A stretch of 64,000 nt of DNA from an uncultured Collinsella sp. (GCA_958445065.1 CAUCQW010000012.1:1-64000), one strand, 5' to 3'; counted from the stretch's first letter, positions 36,131 to 44,129 are shown. The notes: generated by a model from the letters alone, not told the origin. Made by a program: numbers and translations.

Positions 36131-37375
36131 CTATGCGGCGGGCAGCTCGATGGTGAATATCGTGTGTTCGGGCGTCGATTCACATGCAACGGTACCGCCG
36201 TGTGCCGCGATGATCTCCTTGGCAATAGCAAGGCCCAGACCGGCACCACCGCGATTGGTCGCACGCGCCGCATCCAGGCGATAGAACTTCTCAAAGATCA
36301 CCTTGAGCTTAGCCGCAGGGATAGGATCGCCCTGATTGATAAAGCGCACGCGCACGCCGCCATCGTCTTGGCGCCCGGCCTCGATCGTGATAGTCGAGCC
36401 CTCATAGCTATAGGCGACGGCGTTTTTCATGATGTTGTTGAACACGCGGGCCATCTTGTCGCCATCCACGAGCACCGTCAGGTCCTCGCGAATATCAACT
36501 TGGACTTCCTTATGCTGCTCGTTGAGGATGGGATAGAACTCGTCAGTCACCTGAGCCAGCAGCAACCCCAGATCAACATAGCCGCGCGTGAGCACGATAT
36601 CGTGGAAGTCAAAGCGCGTGATATCGAAGAACTCTTCGATGAGTGCATCGAGCCGGTGCGCCTTGTCGAGCGCCACGCCCGTAAAGTGCGTACGTTGCTC
36701 AACCGGCAGCTCGGGAGCCTCTTGCAGCAGCGAAAGATAGCCCACCACGCTGGCAAGCGGGGTGCGCAGGTCATGTGCCAAGTACGTGACCAGATCGTCC
36801 TTGCGATGCGACTCGTCACGCAGAGCTTGCTGCACCTTGCGCTCACGGTCACGCACGCGGTTAAGGGCGCCCTCGGCCTCCAAGAAGTCGCCGTCGATGT
36901 TGTCCCAGGTGTCGGGGTGATCGATCAGGCGATCTTGAATACGAGCGGCCAGCACACAATCGGCATGCTGCTCGCCCTGCTCGTAGCCCTGGTAGTACAG
37001 GGCGCGGCCGCACAAGAACAGCACGCACACGGCAAGCGCCAGCACAAAGCCAAGCATGTTGAATACAAAGCCGGCATCGAACAGCACCGGCCCTTCAATG
37101 CCGCCGAGCGCCATGGCGCCAATCGCCAACGTCATGGCCCACGCGGCGCCGCCAATCACCACGCAGCGGCGAACGATTTCGAATCGATCGATCAGCAAAA
37201 AGCCGATAAGCAGCACCGCCAAGATTCCGGCGATGTTATCGATGCCAATCAGCAGCAGGCTCAGCAAAAAGAGCAGCACCGTTGCAAGCGCGCGGTTGTC
37301 GACGACCGACCTCACGTATTCAAAGAGTCGATCGGGCACCTCGAATGCCTGCCTATCGTCTTTTGTCATATCCAC
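36131..37375 (-). CDS. VanS-like sensor histidine kinase
   Basis: A 414-residue kinase with about four N-terminal helices (residues 30-125). The dimerisation region LVTYLAHDLRTPLASVVGYL, followed by LSLLQEAPELP and a long LDKAHRLDALIEEFFDITRF, closely follows the VanS family. ATP-binding boxes include NNIMKNAVAYS and GGAGLGLAIAKEIIAAHGG. VanS proteins usually have two helices, so the sensor part differs. It pairs with the regulator 20 bases upstream, and the pair is divergent from a D,D-carboxypeptidase gene, a likely target. A glycopeptide-resistance role is not implied: no vanHAX genes are present. Confidence 0.87.
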   Translation of the reverse strand: MDMTKDDRQAFEVPDRLFEYVRSVVDNRALATVLLFLLSLLLIGIDNIAGILAVLLIGFLLIDRFEIVRRCVVIGGAAWAMTLAIGAMALGGIEGPVLFDAGFVFNMLGFVLALAVCVLFLCGRALYYQGYEQGEQHADCVLAARIQDRLIDHPDTWDNIDGDFLEAEGALNRVRDRERKVQQALRDESHRKDDLVTYLAHDLRTPLASVVGYLSLLQEAPELPVEQRTHFTGVALDKAHRLDALIEEFFDITRFDFHDIVLTRGYVDLGLLLAQVTDEFYPILNEQHKEVQVDIREDLTVLVDGDKMARVFNNIMKNAVAYSYEGSTITIEAGRQDDGGVRVRFINQGDPIPAAKLKVIFEKFYRLDAARATNRGGAGLGLAIAKEIIAAHGGTVACESTPEHTIFTIELPAA

Positions 37376-37394
37376 TTCCCCACCATCAAAGGCG

Positions 37395-38090
37395 CTATTC
37401 GATTATGTAGCCGACGCCCCAGACGTTTTTGATAAAGCGCGGCTTTTGTGCGTCGTCGCCGATCTTTTCGCGCAGGTGGCGAATGTGCACCATCACCGTA
37501 TTGTTGGAGCCGGGCATAAAGTCCTCGTTCCACACCGCGCGGAACAGGTCCTCCACGGCCGCCACGCTGCCGCGATGCTCGACCAGATACAGCAAGATGG
37601 AATACTCGATGGGCGTGAGGCGAACCGGTGAACCGTCCACTGTCACGGAACGAGCATCGCGGTTGATCTCCAGGCCGTCGAGCTGGAGGGTCAGCGACTC
37701 GGCCGCCTGTGCGCGGCTACCGTAGCTGGTGTAGCGGCGAAGTTGAGCGTGCACGCGCGCGATGAGCTCCAGCGGACGGAACGGCTTAACCACGTAATCG
37801 TCCGCGCCAAGCGAAAGACCCTCGATCTTGTCTTGCTGGGCATCGCGCGCCGTCAGCATGATCACGGGATAGGTATGGCTGGAACGGATCGTACGCAGCA
37901 GCTCAAACCCATCGATATCGGGCAGCATGACATCCAGCAGCGCCAGATCGAACTCCTGCTCCAGAATCGCCTTGGCCGCATCGGCCCCGCTATAGGCAAT
38001 CTGGACATCAAAGCCCTCTTTTGTAAGGTAGATACCAACCAAGTCGGCGATGGCCTTTTCGTCATCAACTACCAAAATGCGCTCGTTCAT
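37395..38090 (-). CDS. VanR-like response regulator (OmpR class)
   Basis: A 231-residue regulator: receiver domain MNERILVVDDEKAIADLVGI with phospho-acceptor Asp in LALLDVMLPDIDG, and the VanR-like stretch GADDYVVKPFRPLELIARVH followed by QLRRYTSYG. The C-terminal winged helix ends RHLREKIGDDAQKPRFIKNV. It precedes the sensor kinase in one unit and is divergent from the D,D-carboxypeptidase (198 bases between starts). Control of cell-wall peptide trimming is a reasonable inference. Confidence 0.9.
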   Translation of the reverse strand: MNERILVVDDEKAIADLVGIYLTKEGFDVQIAYSGADAAKAILEQEFDLALLDVMLPDIDGFELLRTIRSSHTYPVIMLTARDAQQDKIEGLSLGADDYVVKPFRPLELIARVHAQLRRYTSYGSRAQAAESLTLQLDGLEINRDARSVTVDGSPVRLTPIEYSILLYLVEHRGSVAAVEDLFRAVWNEDFMPGSNNTVMVHIRHLREKIGDDAQKPRFIKNVWGVGYIIE

Positions 38091-38287
38091 GCGTGCTCCT
38101 CTCGCGCTCCATTATGCCCGAGGCGACGCATGCCACACACAACAAGCGTGGGTGATTAAGTCGGCCTTAAGCACCCTTGTGCCCGTTCGGGCGCGGATGT
38201 GGGCCACGCACGCACGCGATGATCGCCGACGCCGGCAAACGATATACTCTAGTTCCAGAAGAGACCATCCCGTCGAAAGCGAAATCC

Positions 38288-39628
38288 GTGAAGTCCCTCA
38301 CCTCTTTTGCAAAGCGCTCAGCCCAGCTTGCCGCCGGCTTTGTCTGCGCTATCGCCCTTGCCGCTGGCGTGCCCACCGTCGCCGGCGCCCAAGTGCTCAC
38401 GACCGACAATGTTTGCGGCAAAACCGCCGATGCGCGCGGCATCACGGCCGAAAACCTGCCCGATATCGATGCGACCAATGCCCTCGTCATGGGCAAAGAC
38501 GGCACCGTCTACTATGCCCGTGGCGCCGATGAGCAGGTCAAGATCGCCTCGATCACCAAGGTCATGACCGCGATCCTAACCGTCGAGAATTGCAAGATGG
38601 ACGAGAAGGTCACGGTAAGCAACGCCGCAGCCACCGTGGGTAATTCGACCGCCGGCTTGCTCGAAGGCGACGAGCTTACCGTGGAGCAGGCACTGCGCGG
38701 CCTGATGATTCCCTCGGGCAACGACGCCGCCATCGTGCTCGCCGAATATGTGGGCAAGAAGATCGACCCTAAGACCAAAGACGCCGAGGCCACATTTGTG
38801 AAGGCCATGAACGAGCGCGCTAAGAAGCTCGGCTGCACCGGTACGCTTTTTGAAAACCCGCATGGTCTGGACTTTGATGAGTGGGCTGGCGATATGCACT
38901 CAACCGCACATGACGTAGCGCTAATGATGCAGAAGGCCATGAAAAACGACACGATCCGCGAGGTCGTAGCGAGCGAGGATTCTTGGATCGAGGTCACGGG
39001 CGCCGACGGCACCGACCATTCGCACTCCATGGACACGCATAACTATTTGCTGGGCCAAGATGGCAACATCGGTGGCAAGACCGGCACCACCGACGATGCA
39101 GGCTATTGCTTTACGAGTGCCTACAACCGCGATGGCGACGAGATCTACACCGTCGTTTTGAACTCCACCACCACCGACCAGCGCTTTACCGATACCGCAA
39201 CCCTTGCCAATTGGTACTACGGTCACAAGGTGACGGTCGCGATCGCCAACACGCAGGAAAAGACCGCCAACGGCAACCCGCTTATGGCGCGCATTGGCCA
39301 AACCGACTGGACGGATAAGACGATCGACGCCACACTCGCCGATCCTACGGCGCAAGCGACCGTGTTTTCCCTTGCCGGCGAGGTGACCGAAAAGGTTAGC
39401 TACGACGATCTTTCGGGCACGGTGCATGTGGGCGACAAGGTGGGCAGCGTTACGCTCAAGCAGGACGACACCAAGATCGCCGTCATGGACCTAGTTGCCG
39501 ACGAGGAAGGTGCAGGGCCGAATCCCATTGAATGGCTCCTTGTGAAGCTCGATCGCTTGGGCCGCCGCATCGACAACCGGCCACTCACGGCAGAGAGCGA
39601 GACCGTAGCCAAGGCACCCGAGGTGTAG
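38288..39628 (+). CDS. D-alanyl-D-alanine carboxypeptidase (PBP5/DacA type)
   Basis: A 446-residue S11 serine peptidase that trims the terminal D-Ala from peptidoglycan stem peptides outside the membrane. From GTG 38288 the protein has a signal peptide (KR then AAGFVCAIALAAGVPTVAGA). Catalytic motifs are SITK (Ser88, Lys91), SGN (143-145) and KTG (264-266). A C-terminal beta domain (residues 340-430) follows, but no clear C-terminal amphipathic anchor. The frame opens 37 codons upstream, but only GTG 38288 gives a clean signal sequence; its ribosome site is weak. It is divergent from the VanRS-like pair. Confidence 0.92.
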   Translation: MKSLTSFAKRSAQLAAGFVCAIALAAGVPTVAGAQVLTTDNVCGKTADARGITAENLPDIDATNALVMGKDGTVYYARGADEQVKIASITKVMTAILTVENCKMDEKVTVSNAAATVGNSTAGLLEGDELTVEQALRGLMIPSGNDAAIVLAEYVGKKIDPKTKDAEATFVKAMNERAKKLGCTGTLFENPHGLDFDEWAGDMHSTAHDVALMMQKAMKNDTIREVVASEDSWIEVTGADGTDHSHSMDTHNYLLGQDGNIGGKTGTTDDAGYCFTSAYNRDGDEIYTVVLNSTTTDQRFTDTATLANWYYGHKVTVAIANTQEKTANGNPLMARIGQTDWTDKTIDATLADPTAQATVFSLAGEVTEKVSYDDLSGTVHVGDKVGSVTLKQDDTKIAVMDLVADEEGAGPNPIEWLLVKLDRLGRRIDNRPLTAESETVAKAPEV

Positions 39629-39652
39629 GGTCGAAGAACAATACGCTCGCTG

Positions 39653-39685
39653 AAAGGAGGTGTCCGAAAGGACGCCTCCTTTTTT
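39653..39685 (+). terminator. terminator of the D,D-carboxypeptidase gene
   Basis: A 13-bp perfect stem AAAGGAGGTGTCC/GGACGCCTCCTTT with a GAAA loop (one G-T-like offset ignored) is followed by a T-run, 24 bases past the stop. Confidence 0.93.
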
Positions 39686-39705
39686 GAGGGTTCGAATCCC
39701 CAGCT
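39686..39705 (+). repeat. inverted copy of the tRNA-Ser T-arm
   Basis: GGTTCGAATCCCCAGCT on the plus strand equals the T-loop and T-stem/acceptor start of the tRNA-Ser gene encoded on the minus strand at 39760-39850, so the two form a 17-bp inverted repeat. Similar T-arm fragments in inverted orientation lie downstream of all other tRNA genes in the window. Confidence 0.75.
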
Positions 39706-39719
39706 AACGTGGTTCAACT

Positions 39720-39745
39720 AAAAAAGGGCCCCTTTCGGAACCCTT
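39720..39745 (-). terminator. tRNA-Ser terminator
   Basis: On the minus strand AAGGGTTCC-GAAA-GGGGCCCTT (two G-U pairs) is followed by a U-run, 15 bases past the CCA end. Confidence 0.8.
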
Positions 39746-39759
39746 CTTTAAAGTCTTAC

Positions 39760-39850
39760 TGGCGGAGAGCTGGGGATTCGAACCCCAGATGCCCTTTTGG
39801 GGCATACTCGCTTAGCAGGCGAGCACCTTCGGCCTCTCGGTCAGCTCTCC
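39760..39850 (-). tRNA. tRNA-Ser(GCU)
   Basis: The 91-base gene has acceptor GGAGAGC/GCTCTCC, discriminator G and an encoded CCA. The anticodon loop CTGCTAA in stem CTCGC/GCGAG gives anticodon GCU. A long variable arm (ATGCCCC-AAAA-GGGGCAT style) is typical of class II tRNA-Ser, and the T-arm is CTGGGGTTCGAATCCCCAG. Confidence 0.97.
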
Positions 39851-39942
39851 GTAACAGCCGTTCTATAGTAACCAAACAGCCAAGGATGGGCAAGAGGAAA
39901 TTTTCTAATTGCCTAGCATCCTTTCCCCCTTGGAGGCTTCGC

Positions 39943-42384
39943 CTACCCCAGCGAGCGGTTGAGGGAGCCGAGCTCGTCGTTGCCCATGGTGCGCCACATT
40001 TGGAAGATGCAACCGCGTGCCAGGAAAAAGAAGCCGCTGTCGACCAGTTGCACAGCGGCATCTGCCAGCTGATTCGTCACGGCGGACACTGGCGGCAGCT
40101 CGAGTCCAGCCTTGCGGATGGTCTCGACCGCTTCCTCGAACGTCGGAGGCTCGCTGACGCCCATCTCGTTCATAAGGCCCTGCATTTCTTCCAGCGCGCT
40201 GCTGCCCGACTCCTCGCCGCGCGGCACCAGACGGTAACAAGCCAGCGCAAGGTCGAGCTGATCGCAATTCCAATAGGCAAACGCCAGGCGATAGAACAGG
40301 TAGCCGATTGCAGAACGATCGCTGGCAATACGTAGGCCGTGGCGCGCCACCTCGATAATCTCGTCGAAGCGCTCCAGACGCGCAAGCACGTTGATGAGCG
40401 CAAAGTGCGATTGCATGGACGAGCGCGCCAGATCGTAAAGATGGCGCACCTCGGGCAGTGCTCGTTCAAAGTCCTCTTGCTCGACGTAAAAGCTGCAGAT
40501 CTCGTGCTGGGCAAAGTACAGCGCATCGGGCGCACGAAGGATTCGCACAGAGCGGTCTTCTTCCAACACCGGTAGCACCATGCGCACCAGCTGGTTATCG
40601 CAAAACTGCGTTTGAACCGGACCTGTCGCTAAAAGCTCGGCGACGGCGCACTTAGCCTCCAACTCCTCGACAAGACGAGAAAAGCCTTCAAAAGCACCTG
40701 TACGGTCGACTTTTGCCTGCTCGCGCAATTCAACAACACGGGCCACGTATGGGTCGTCGTCCTCTTCCATGACCTCCAACTCGTCAGCCGTATCGGCAAG
40801 CAGCAAATCGCGCAGCGCCGGCGGAAGCGTGCGATGGTCATCACGCGGACGAGCATGAACCTCCGCAGGCTCAATCGTCTCCGGAGCGGTTGACTCATAC
40901 GCCTCAAGCACACGCTTGCACGGCATATCGTCCATGTCCATGCTCTCAAGATCCTTGGCAACAGGCACGCAATCGGCCAGATAGGCCGCGCGCCCAAAGA
41001 AATACGTTGCAACAACGCGCTCGCCCTGCTCACTGTCGGGAGCAGCAATCTGCACATAGCAGCGCGTGATGCAGGTGCCCGCGGCAAAACACGCTGCCGC
41101 AAGCGTGAGTGCCACGCGCGCATCGTGCTCCGCGGCCCAGATCGCGCGCGTGTCCTCGTCCAGCTCGCGCCAGGCGTCATCTTGAGCGTCGTATTCACGT
41201 TGCGGCATGGCATCAACGACAGACTGCCCAAACCGAACGAGCATAATCCCCTCGGCAACGTTTACTCGATAGGTATAGTCGAGCCGCGTGACCACGTTGA
41301 GCGCCTCAACGATTCGCGCAAAACGGGTGCGCACGTCCCACTCGCCGCCCGGCTGGCAAGCCACCGTACCCGGTTTGCCCCACGGGTTATCGCTCGAGGC
41401 CGTATCGAGCAGTCGGGGAACATCGTTGGTCGTCTTGGCGATATGCCACGCATCAAAGAGCGCGCAGCCCTCAAGGCTCGGCGAGGATGCCGCAGGGGCC
41501 AATCCGGCCCCGATGCGCTCGAGGATGCCGGAGAGGCGGTTGAGACGGCACTCGATGGCAAGCAGCATGTCAATCTCGTCCTGGTCCAGCAAGCTACGAT
41601 CAAAATTGAGATAAAACAGCTTTGACCGGTCGATGCGCGCCAGGCTCATTTCGGACTTGGCGGCAATGGTGCGCAGACGGGGCAAGTCAATTTCGCTCAT
41701 AAGGGTGGCGGCATAGCGCTCGATACCGCTCGGATTCTCGGCATGGCCAACGCGGTAAAGCAGCGTCTCGATAGCATCGGGGAGCGGTGACGTGTTAAAG
41801 CCCAAAAACACCTCGACCGGCTCGGGCAACTTTACGAGCTTGATCTTGTCGACAACGTTTTGCATGTCCGCATCGAGACCGTCGACGCCCGCCGTGTTCG
41901 CAATAGCGCTTTCGGAGTTGGCAAATATCACGTAGCGCAGGAACATCGACGCCATGAACTCGCCGTAAGGAAGGGAGCGGGCCGAATTCCATGTCTCGTG
42001 ATCGGACTGCTCGCGCATGGGGCCTTCGGGAGAGCCGATGACTCGCGCCCGGGAGCGCATCGTCCCATCGGTACCCCTGACTGCAATCTCACCGATGTTG
42101 GAATCGGACTCGTCAAGAATCAGCTGCATGTCGGGATCGTCGGGCAGCGATACTTCGTTAACGGGACGGTCCACCTTATAGGCCTCACCCGAAACGCTCA
42201 CGTAGCCCAAAAGCGACACATGGCTTTTGCCGACAAATTCGACGACATAGCATGATTCATGCGGGTCCTCGCCAAAGAGTTTCCAGACCACGCCATATGA
42301 GCGCCCCGCAGGCTGCTCGGGCATCGCCGGAAAGCGCTTCTTGGGATCGAGAAACCTGAGCTTGTATGTCGGACGCTCTGCCAC
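39943..42384 (-). CDS. large orphan protein with C-terminal helical repeats
   Basis: I do not recognise this 813-residue protein. No signal peptide or membrane helix is evident. The N-terminal 330 residues look like a beta-rich region followed by helices. The middle includes a stretch with several Cys near residues 440-470 (ACFAAGTCITRCYVQIAAP). The last 200 residues resemble TPR-like helical pairs (LYFAQHEICSFYVEQEDFER, LARLERFDEIIEVARHGLRI, LAFAYWNCDQLDLALACYRL). The start is GTG 42384. It is flanked by tRNA genes and codes for nothing I can place in a pathway; a coriobacterial lineage-specific protein is likely. Confidence 0.8.
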   Translation of the reverse strand: MAERPTYKLRFLDPKKRFPAMPEQPAGRSYGVVWKLFGEDPHESCYVVEFVGKSHVSLLGYVSVSGEAYKVDRPVNEVSLPDDPDMQLILDESDSNIGEIAVRGTDGTMRSRARVIGSPEGPMREQSDHETWNSARSLPYGEFMASMFLRYVIFANSESAIANTAGVDGLDADMQNVVDKIKLVKLPEPVEVFLGFNTSPLPDAIETLLYRVGHAENPSGIERYAATLMSEIDLPRLRTIAAKSEMSLARIDRSKLFYLNFDRSLLDQDEIDMLLAIECRLNRLSGILERIGAGLAPAASSPSLEGCALFDAWHIAKTTNDVPRLLDTASSDNPWGKPGTVACQPGGEWDVRTRFARIVEALNVVTRLDYTYRVNVAEGIMLVRFGQSVVDAMPQREYDAQDDAWRELDEDTRAIWAAEHDARVALTLAAACFAAGTCITRCYVQIAAPDSEQGERVVATYFFGRAAYLADCVPVAKDLESMDMDDMPCKRVLEAYESTAPETIEPAEVHARPRDDHRTLPPALRDLLLADTADELEVMEEDDDPYVARVVELREQAKVDRTGAFEGFSRLVEELEAKCAVAELLATGPVQTQFCDNQLVRMVLPVLEEDRSVRILRAPDALYFAQHEICSFYVEQEDFERALPEVRHLYDLARSSMQSHFALINVLARLERFDEIIEVARHGLRIASDRSAIGYLFYRLAFAYWNCDQLDLALACYRLVPRGEESGSSALEEMQGLMNEMGVSEPPTFEEAVETIRKAGLELPPVSAVTNQLADAAVQLVDSGFFFLARGCIFQMWRTMGNDELGSLNRSLG

Positions 42385-42489
42385 GAAGTATCACCCTGAT
42401 CGGTCGCTTGAAGAAGGAGTGGTCACGGATGGGCCGCGACACCTACTCGAAATCTTACACGAGTCGACAGGAAATAGTCCGCTTTACGC

Positions 42490-42535
42490 CCGCGCCTCGA
42501 CCGAGGTTCGAATCCATGCGGTGCTTACGTAAAAG
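42490..42535. repeat. partial tRNA-flanking element (T-arm-like fragment)
   Basis: CGCCCGCGCCTCGACCGAGG runs into TTCGAATCCATGCGGTGC, matching the tRNA-proximal third of the elements at 42590 and 43014 and the solo fragment at 43342-43380. The GC-rich hairpin part is missing. Confidence 0.6.
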
Positions 42536-42589
42536 AAAAGCCCCCGTTGCCGGGAGCTTCAATCTCAAATGGTGCGGCGTATAGGATTC
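42536..42589 (-). repeat. displaced copy of tRNA-Arg 3' end plus terminator
   Basis: In minus-strand order this is the tRNA-Arg sequence from the middle of the T-loop to CCA, followed by an AGCTCCCG-type terminator. It is a direct repeat (190-base period) of 42726-42779. The rest of the tRNA is absent, so it is a 3' fragment, not a gene. Confidence 0.85.
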
Positions 42590-42725
42590 CGCGCATCCGC
42601 TGCGCGGATCCGCACCGGCTTCGCCCGCCTGCCGGCGGACTCGCCCGCTCGCTAAAAACGCTCCGCGTTTTCTTGACGCTCGCGCCTCGAACGAGGTTCG
42701 AATCTCCGCAATGCCCCCGTAAAGG
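42590..42725. mobile_element. tRNA T-loop-associated hairpin element, copy A
   Basis: 136 bp bounded by direct repeats of the tRNA-Arg 3' end. In plus order it has an ATCCGC-TGC-GCGGAT hairpin, a GC-rich segment, AAAACGC-TCC-GCGTTTT and a T-arm-like tail (CGAGGTTCGAATC). It is identical to copy B and about 90% alike to copy C at tRNA-Leu over the first 100 bases. Calling it mobile is inference from the attachment-site-like geometry; it codes for no protein. Confidence 0.6.
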
Positions 42726-42728
42726 AAA

Positions 42729-42748
42729 AGCCCCCGTTTCCGGAGGCT
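42729..42748 (-). terminator. tRNA-Arg copy 1 terminator
   Basis: AGCCTCCG-GAAA-CGGGGGCT on the minus strand with UUUUCC after it, 12 bases past the tRNA. Confidence 0.8.
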
Positions 42749-42759
42749 AAAAACTCAAT

Positions 42760-42836
42760 TGGTGCGGCGTATAGGATTCGAACCTATGACGTTCTGATTC
42801 GTAGTCAGACCCTCTATCCAGCTGAGGTAACGCCGC
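42760..42836 (-). tRNA. tRNA-Arg(ACG), copy 1
   Basis: 77 bases including the encoded CCA. Acceptor GCGGCGT/ACGCCGC, discriminator A. The anticodon stem-loop TCTGA-CTACGAA-TCAGA gives ACG (inosine-modified wobble, reading CGN codons). The T-arm is ATAGGTTCGAATCCTAT. Identical to copies 2 and 3. Confidence 0.97.
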
Positions 42837-42959
42837 GACTTGTTGATTATTATGCACATGGACTGAATAATCGTCAAGCGTTTTTCAAAAAAAGTTATTG
42901 AATTTGATTTTTACTCATTTTAATCACTTGATGCGATCTTCGACGCATCGCGATATAAG

Positions 42960-43013
42960 AAAAGCTCCCGTTGCCGGGAGCTTTAAACTCAATTGGTGCG
43001 GCGTATAGGATTC
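42960..43013 (-). repeat. second displaced tRNA-Arg 3' end plus terminator
   Basis: Same arrangement as 42536-42589: 3' tRNA fragment up to the T-loop plus terminator, repeating 43150-43203 with a 190-base period. Confidence 0.85.
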
Positions 43014-43149
43014 CGCGCATCCGCTGCGCGGATCCGCACCGGCTTCGCCCGCCTGCCGGCGGACTCGCCCGCTCGCTAAAAACGCTCCGCGTTTTCTTGA
43101 CGCTCGCGCCTCGAACGAGGTTCGAATCTCCGCAATGCCCCCGTAAAGG
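43014..43149. mobile_element. tRNA T-loop-associated hairpin element, copy B
   Basis: 136 bp, identical to copy A at an offset of 424 bases. The identity extends through the following tRNA-Arg gene, so element plus tRNA was duplicated as a unit quite recently or is kept uniform by gene conversion. Confidence 0.6.
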
Positions 43150-43152
43150 AAA

Positions 43153-43172
43153 AGCCCCCGTTTCCGGAGGCT
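43153..43172 (-). terminator. tRNA-Arg copy 2 terminator
   Basis: Same 8-bp stem with GAAA loop and U-run as for copy 1. Confidence 0.8.
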
Positions 43173-43183
43173 AAAAACTCAAT

Positions 43184-43260
43184 TGGTGCGGCGTATAGGA
43201 TTCGAACCTATGACGTTCTGATTCGTAGTCAGACCCTCTATCCAGCTGAGGTAACGCCGC
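43184..43260 (-). tRNA. tRNA-Arg(ACG), copy 2
   Basis: 77 bases with encoded CCA, identical to the copy at 42760-42836. Confidence 0.97.
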
Positions 43261-43341
43261 AACGCACGGATTATTATGCACGTGACCCCTCGATGGGTCA
43301 AGCGACAATTTGGAAAAATTTTACGGAGTGCTGATTAAGAC

Positions 43342-43380
43342 GCCCGCGCCTCGACTGAGGTTCGAATCCATGCGGTGTTG
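43342..43380. repeat. partial tRNA-flanking element beside tRNA-Arg copy 3
   Basis: CGCCCGCGCCTCGACTGAGG then TTCGAATCCATGCGGTG, the same inverted T-arm-like tail as at 42490-42535. No hairpin part and no second tRNA 3' end, so this locus may be an empty or decayed site. Confidence 0.6.
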
Positions 43381-43392
43381 CCATAAAAGAAA

Positions 43393-43412
43393 AGCCCCCG
43401 TTGCCGGAGGCT
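43393..43412 (-). terminator. tRNA-Arg copy 3 terminator
   Basis: AGCCTCCG-GCAA-CGGGGGCT with UUUUCUUUU after it on the minus strand. Confidence 0.8.
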
Positions 43413-43424
43413 TTCGATTTTAAT

Positions 43425-43501
43425 TGGTGCGGCGTATAGGATTCGAACCTATGACGTTCTGATTCGTAGTCAGACCCTCTATCCAGCTGAGGTAACGCCG
43501 C
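43425..43501 (-). tRNA. tRNA-Arg(ACG), copy 3
   Basis: 77 bases with encoded CCA, identical to the other two copies. Three identical genes in 750 bp suggest gene amplification by the flanking repeats. Confidence 0.97.
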
Positions 43502-43578
43502 AGCGCAAGACATATAAAACCACTTTAGCTTATTGGAGTCAAGCACAATCTCAAACTTTTTTGTGGAACGCAGTTTTG

Positions 43579-43956
43579 TCATGCTGCTCCGCATATACCG
43601 CCGTTCCCCGTACGATTGATTGGCTTTTCGATCACGTCAAACTTGGCATCAAGTTCTCTCAGGAGCGATCTCACCCGCTGGGCGCAATCATAATCGGCAA
43701 ACGAGATGCTCAGCATGCGCGCGACCTGGTTGGAAGTCCCAACTCCATAGAAGTGCTCCAGCGCCACAAGCCCCTCGTGCGTCACAAAGGTCTCGACCAC
43801 ATGCGGCGACTCCTCAAAGCACCATTGGGTCAACGGACCCTCACTCGTCTGCCGAAGCACCAGGCCACCCATGCCAGACGGCTCACACGTTACAAGCAGG
43901 TACTCCCCGCCCTCGTCGCTCTCAAACAAAACCACCCGATCATCAAACAGCTCCAT
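43579..43956 (-). CDS. small uncharacterised protein
   Basis: A 125-residue soluble acidic protein that I do not recognise. It begins MELFDDRVVLFESDEGGEYL and has alternating short strands in the first 80 residues, then a helix (DYDCAQRVRSLLRELDAKF). It ends with a Cys- and Gly-containing tail. GGGGG lies several bases before the ATG. Codon use resembles that of its neighbours, so it is probably a real gene; a role is not suggested by context (tRNA-Arg on one side, serS on the other). Confidence 0.65.
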   Translation of the reverse strand: MELFDDRVVLFESDEGGEYLLVTCEPSGMGGLVLRQTSEGPLTQWCFEESPHVVETFVTHEGLVALEHFYGVGTSNQVARMLSISFADYDCAQRVRSLLRELDAKFDVIEKPINRTGNGGICGAA

Positions 43957-44082
43957 CGCGTCCCCCTTCTCTCGCTCTTATTTAGCAAAAGCATAGCAGG
44001 TAGATGGCTGTATACAGAACAGTTGTTCGTGTATTTTCTATTAAGCTGTCCGCACGGCATGGTATGGACCTACGCACGAAAT

Positions 44083-44106
44083 AGGGTGCCCCCGAAGGAG
44101 CGCCCT
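44083..44106 (-). terminator. serS terminator
   Basis: AGGGCGCTCC-TTC-GGGGGCACCCT (one mismatch) with AUUUCG after it, 24 bases past the serS stop. Confidence 0.6.
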
Positions 44107-44129
44107 TGCATATCCCCTATGCAGGCAAG

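Noticed and set aside
42547..43174. Two identical 67-codon frames across the tRNA-Arg flanking elements, and the related frames at 48211-48444 and 54343-54591
   Set aside because: They run through a terminator, a tRNA 3' fragment and hairpins, lack ribosome sites, and owe their identity to the repeated DNA element rather than to protein selection.
42536..43501. CRISPR-like repetition
   Set aside because: The repeats are tRNA-Arg genes, tRNA 3' ends and terminators with 190- and 424-base periods, not short repeats with unique spacers.
39760..43501. Conventional genomic island or prophage attached at the tRNA genes
   Set aside because: No integrase, phage or conjugation genes lie between or beside the tRNAs; the genes here look native in composition.
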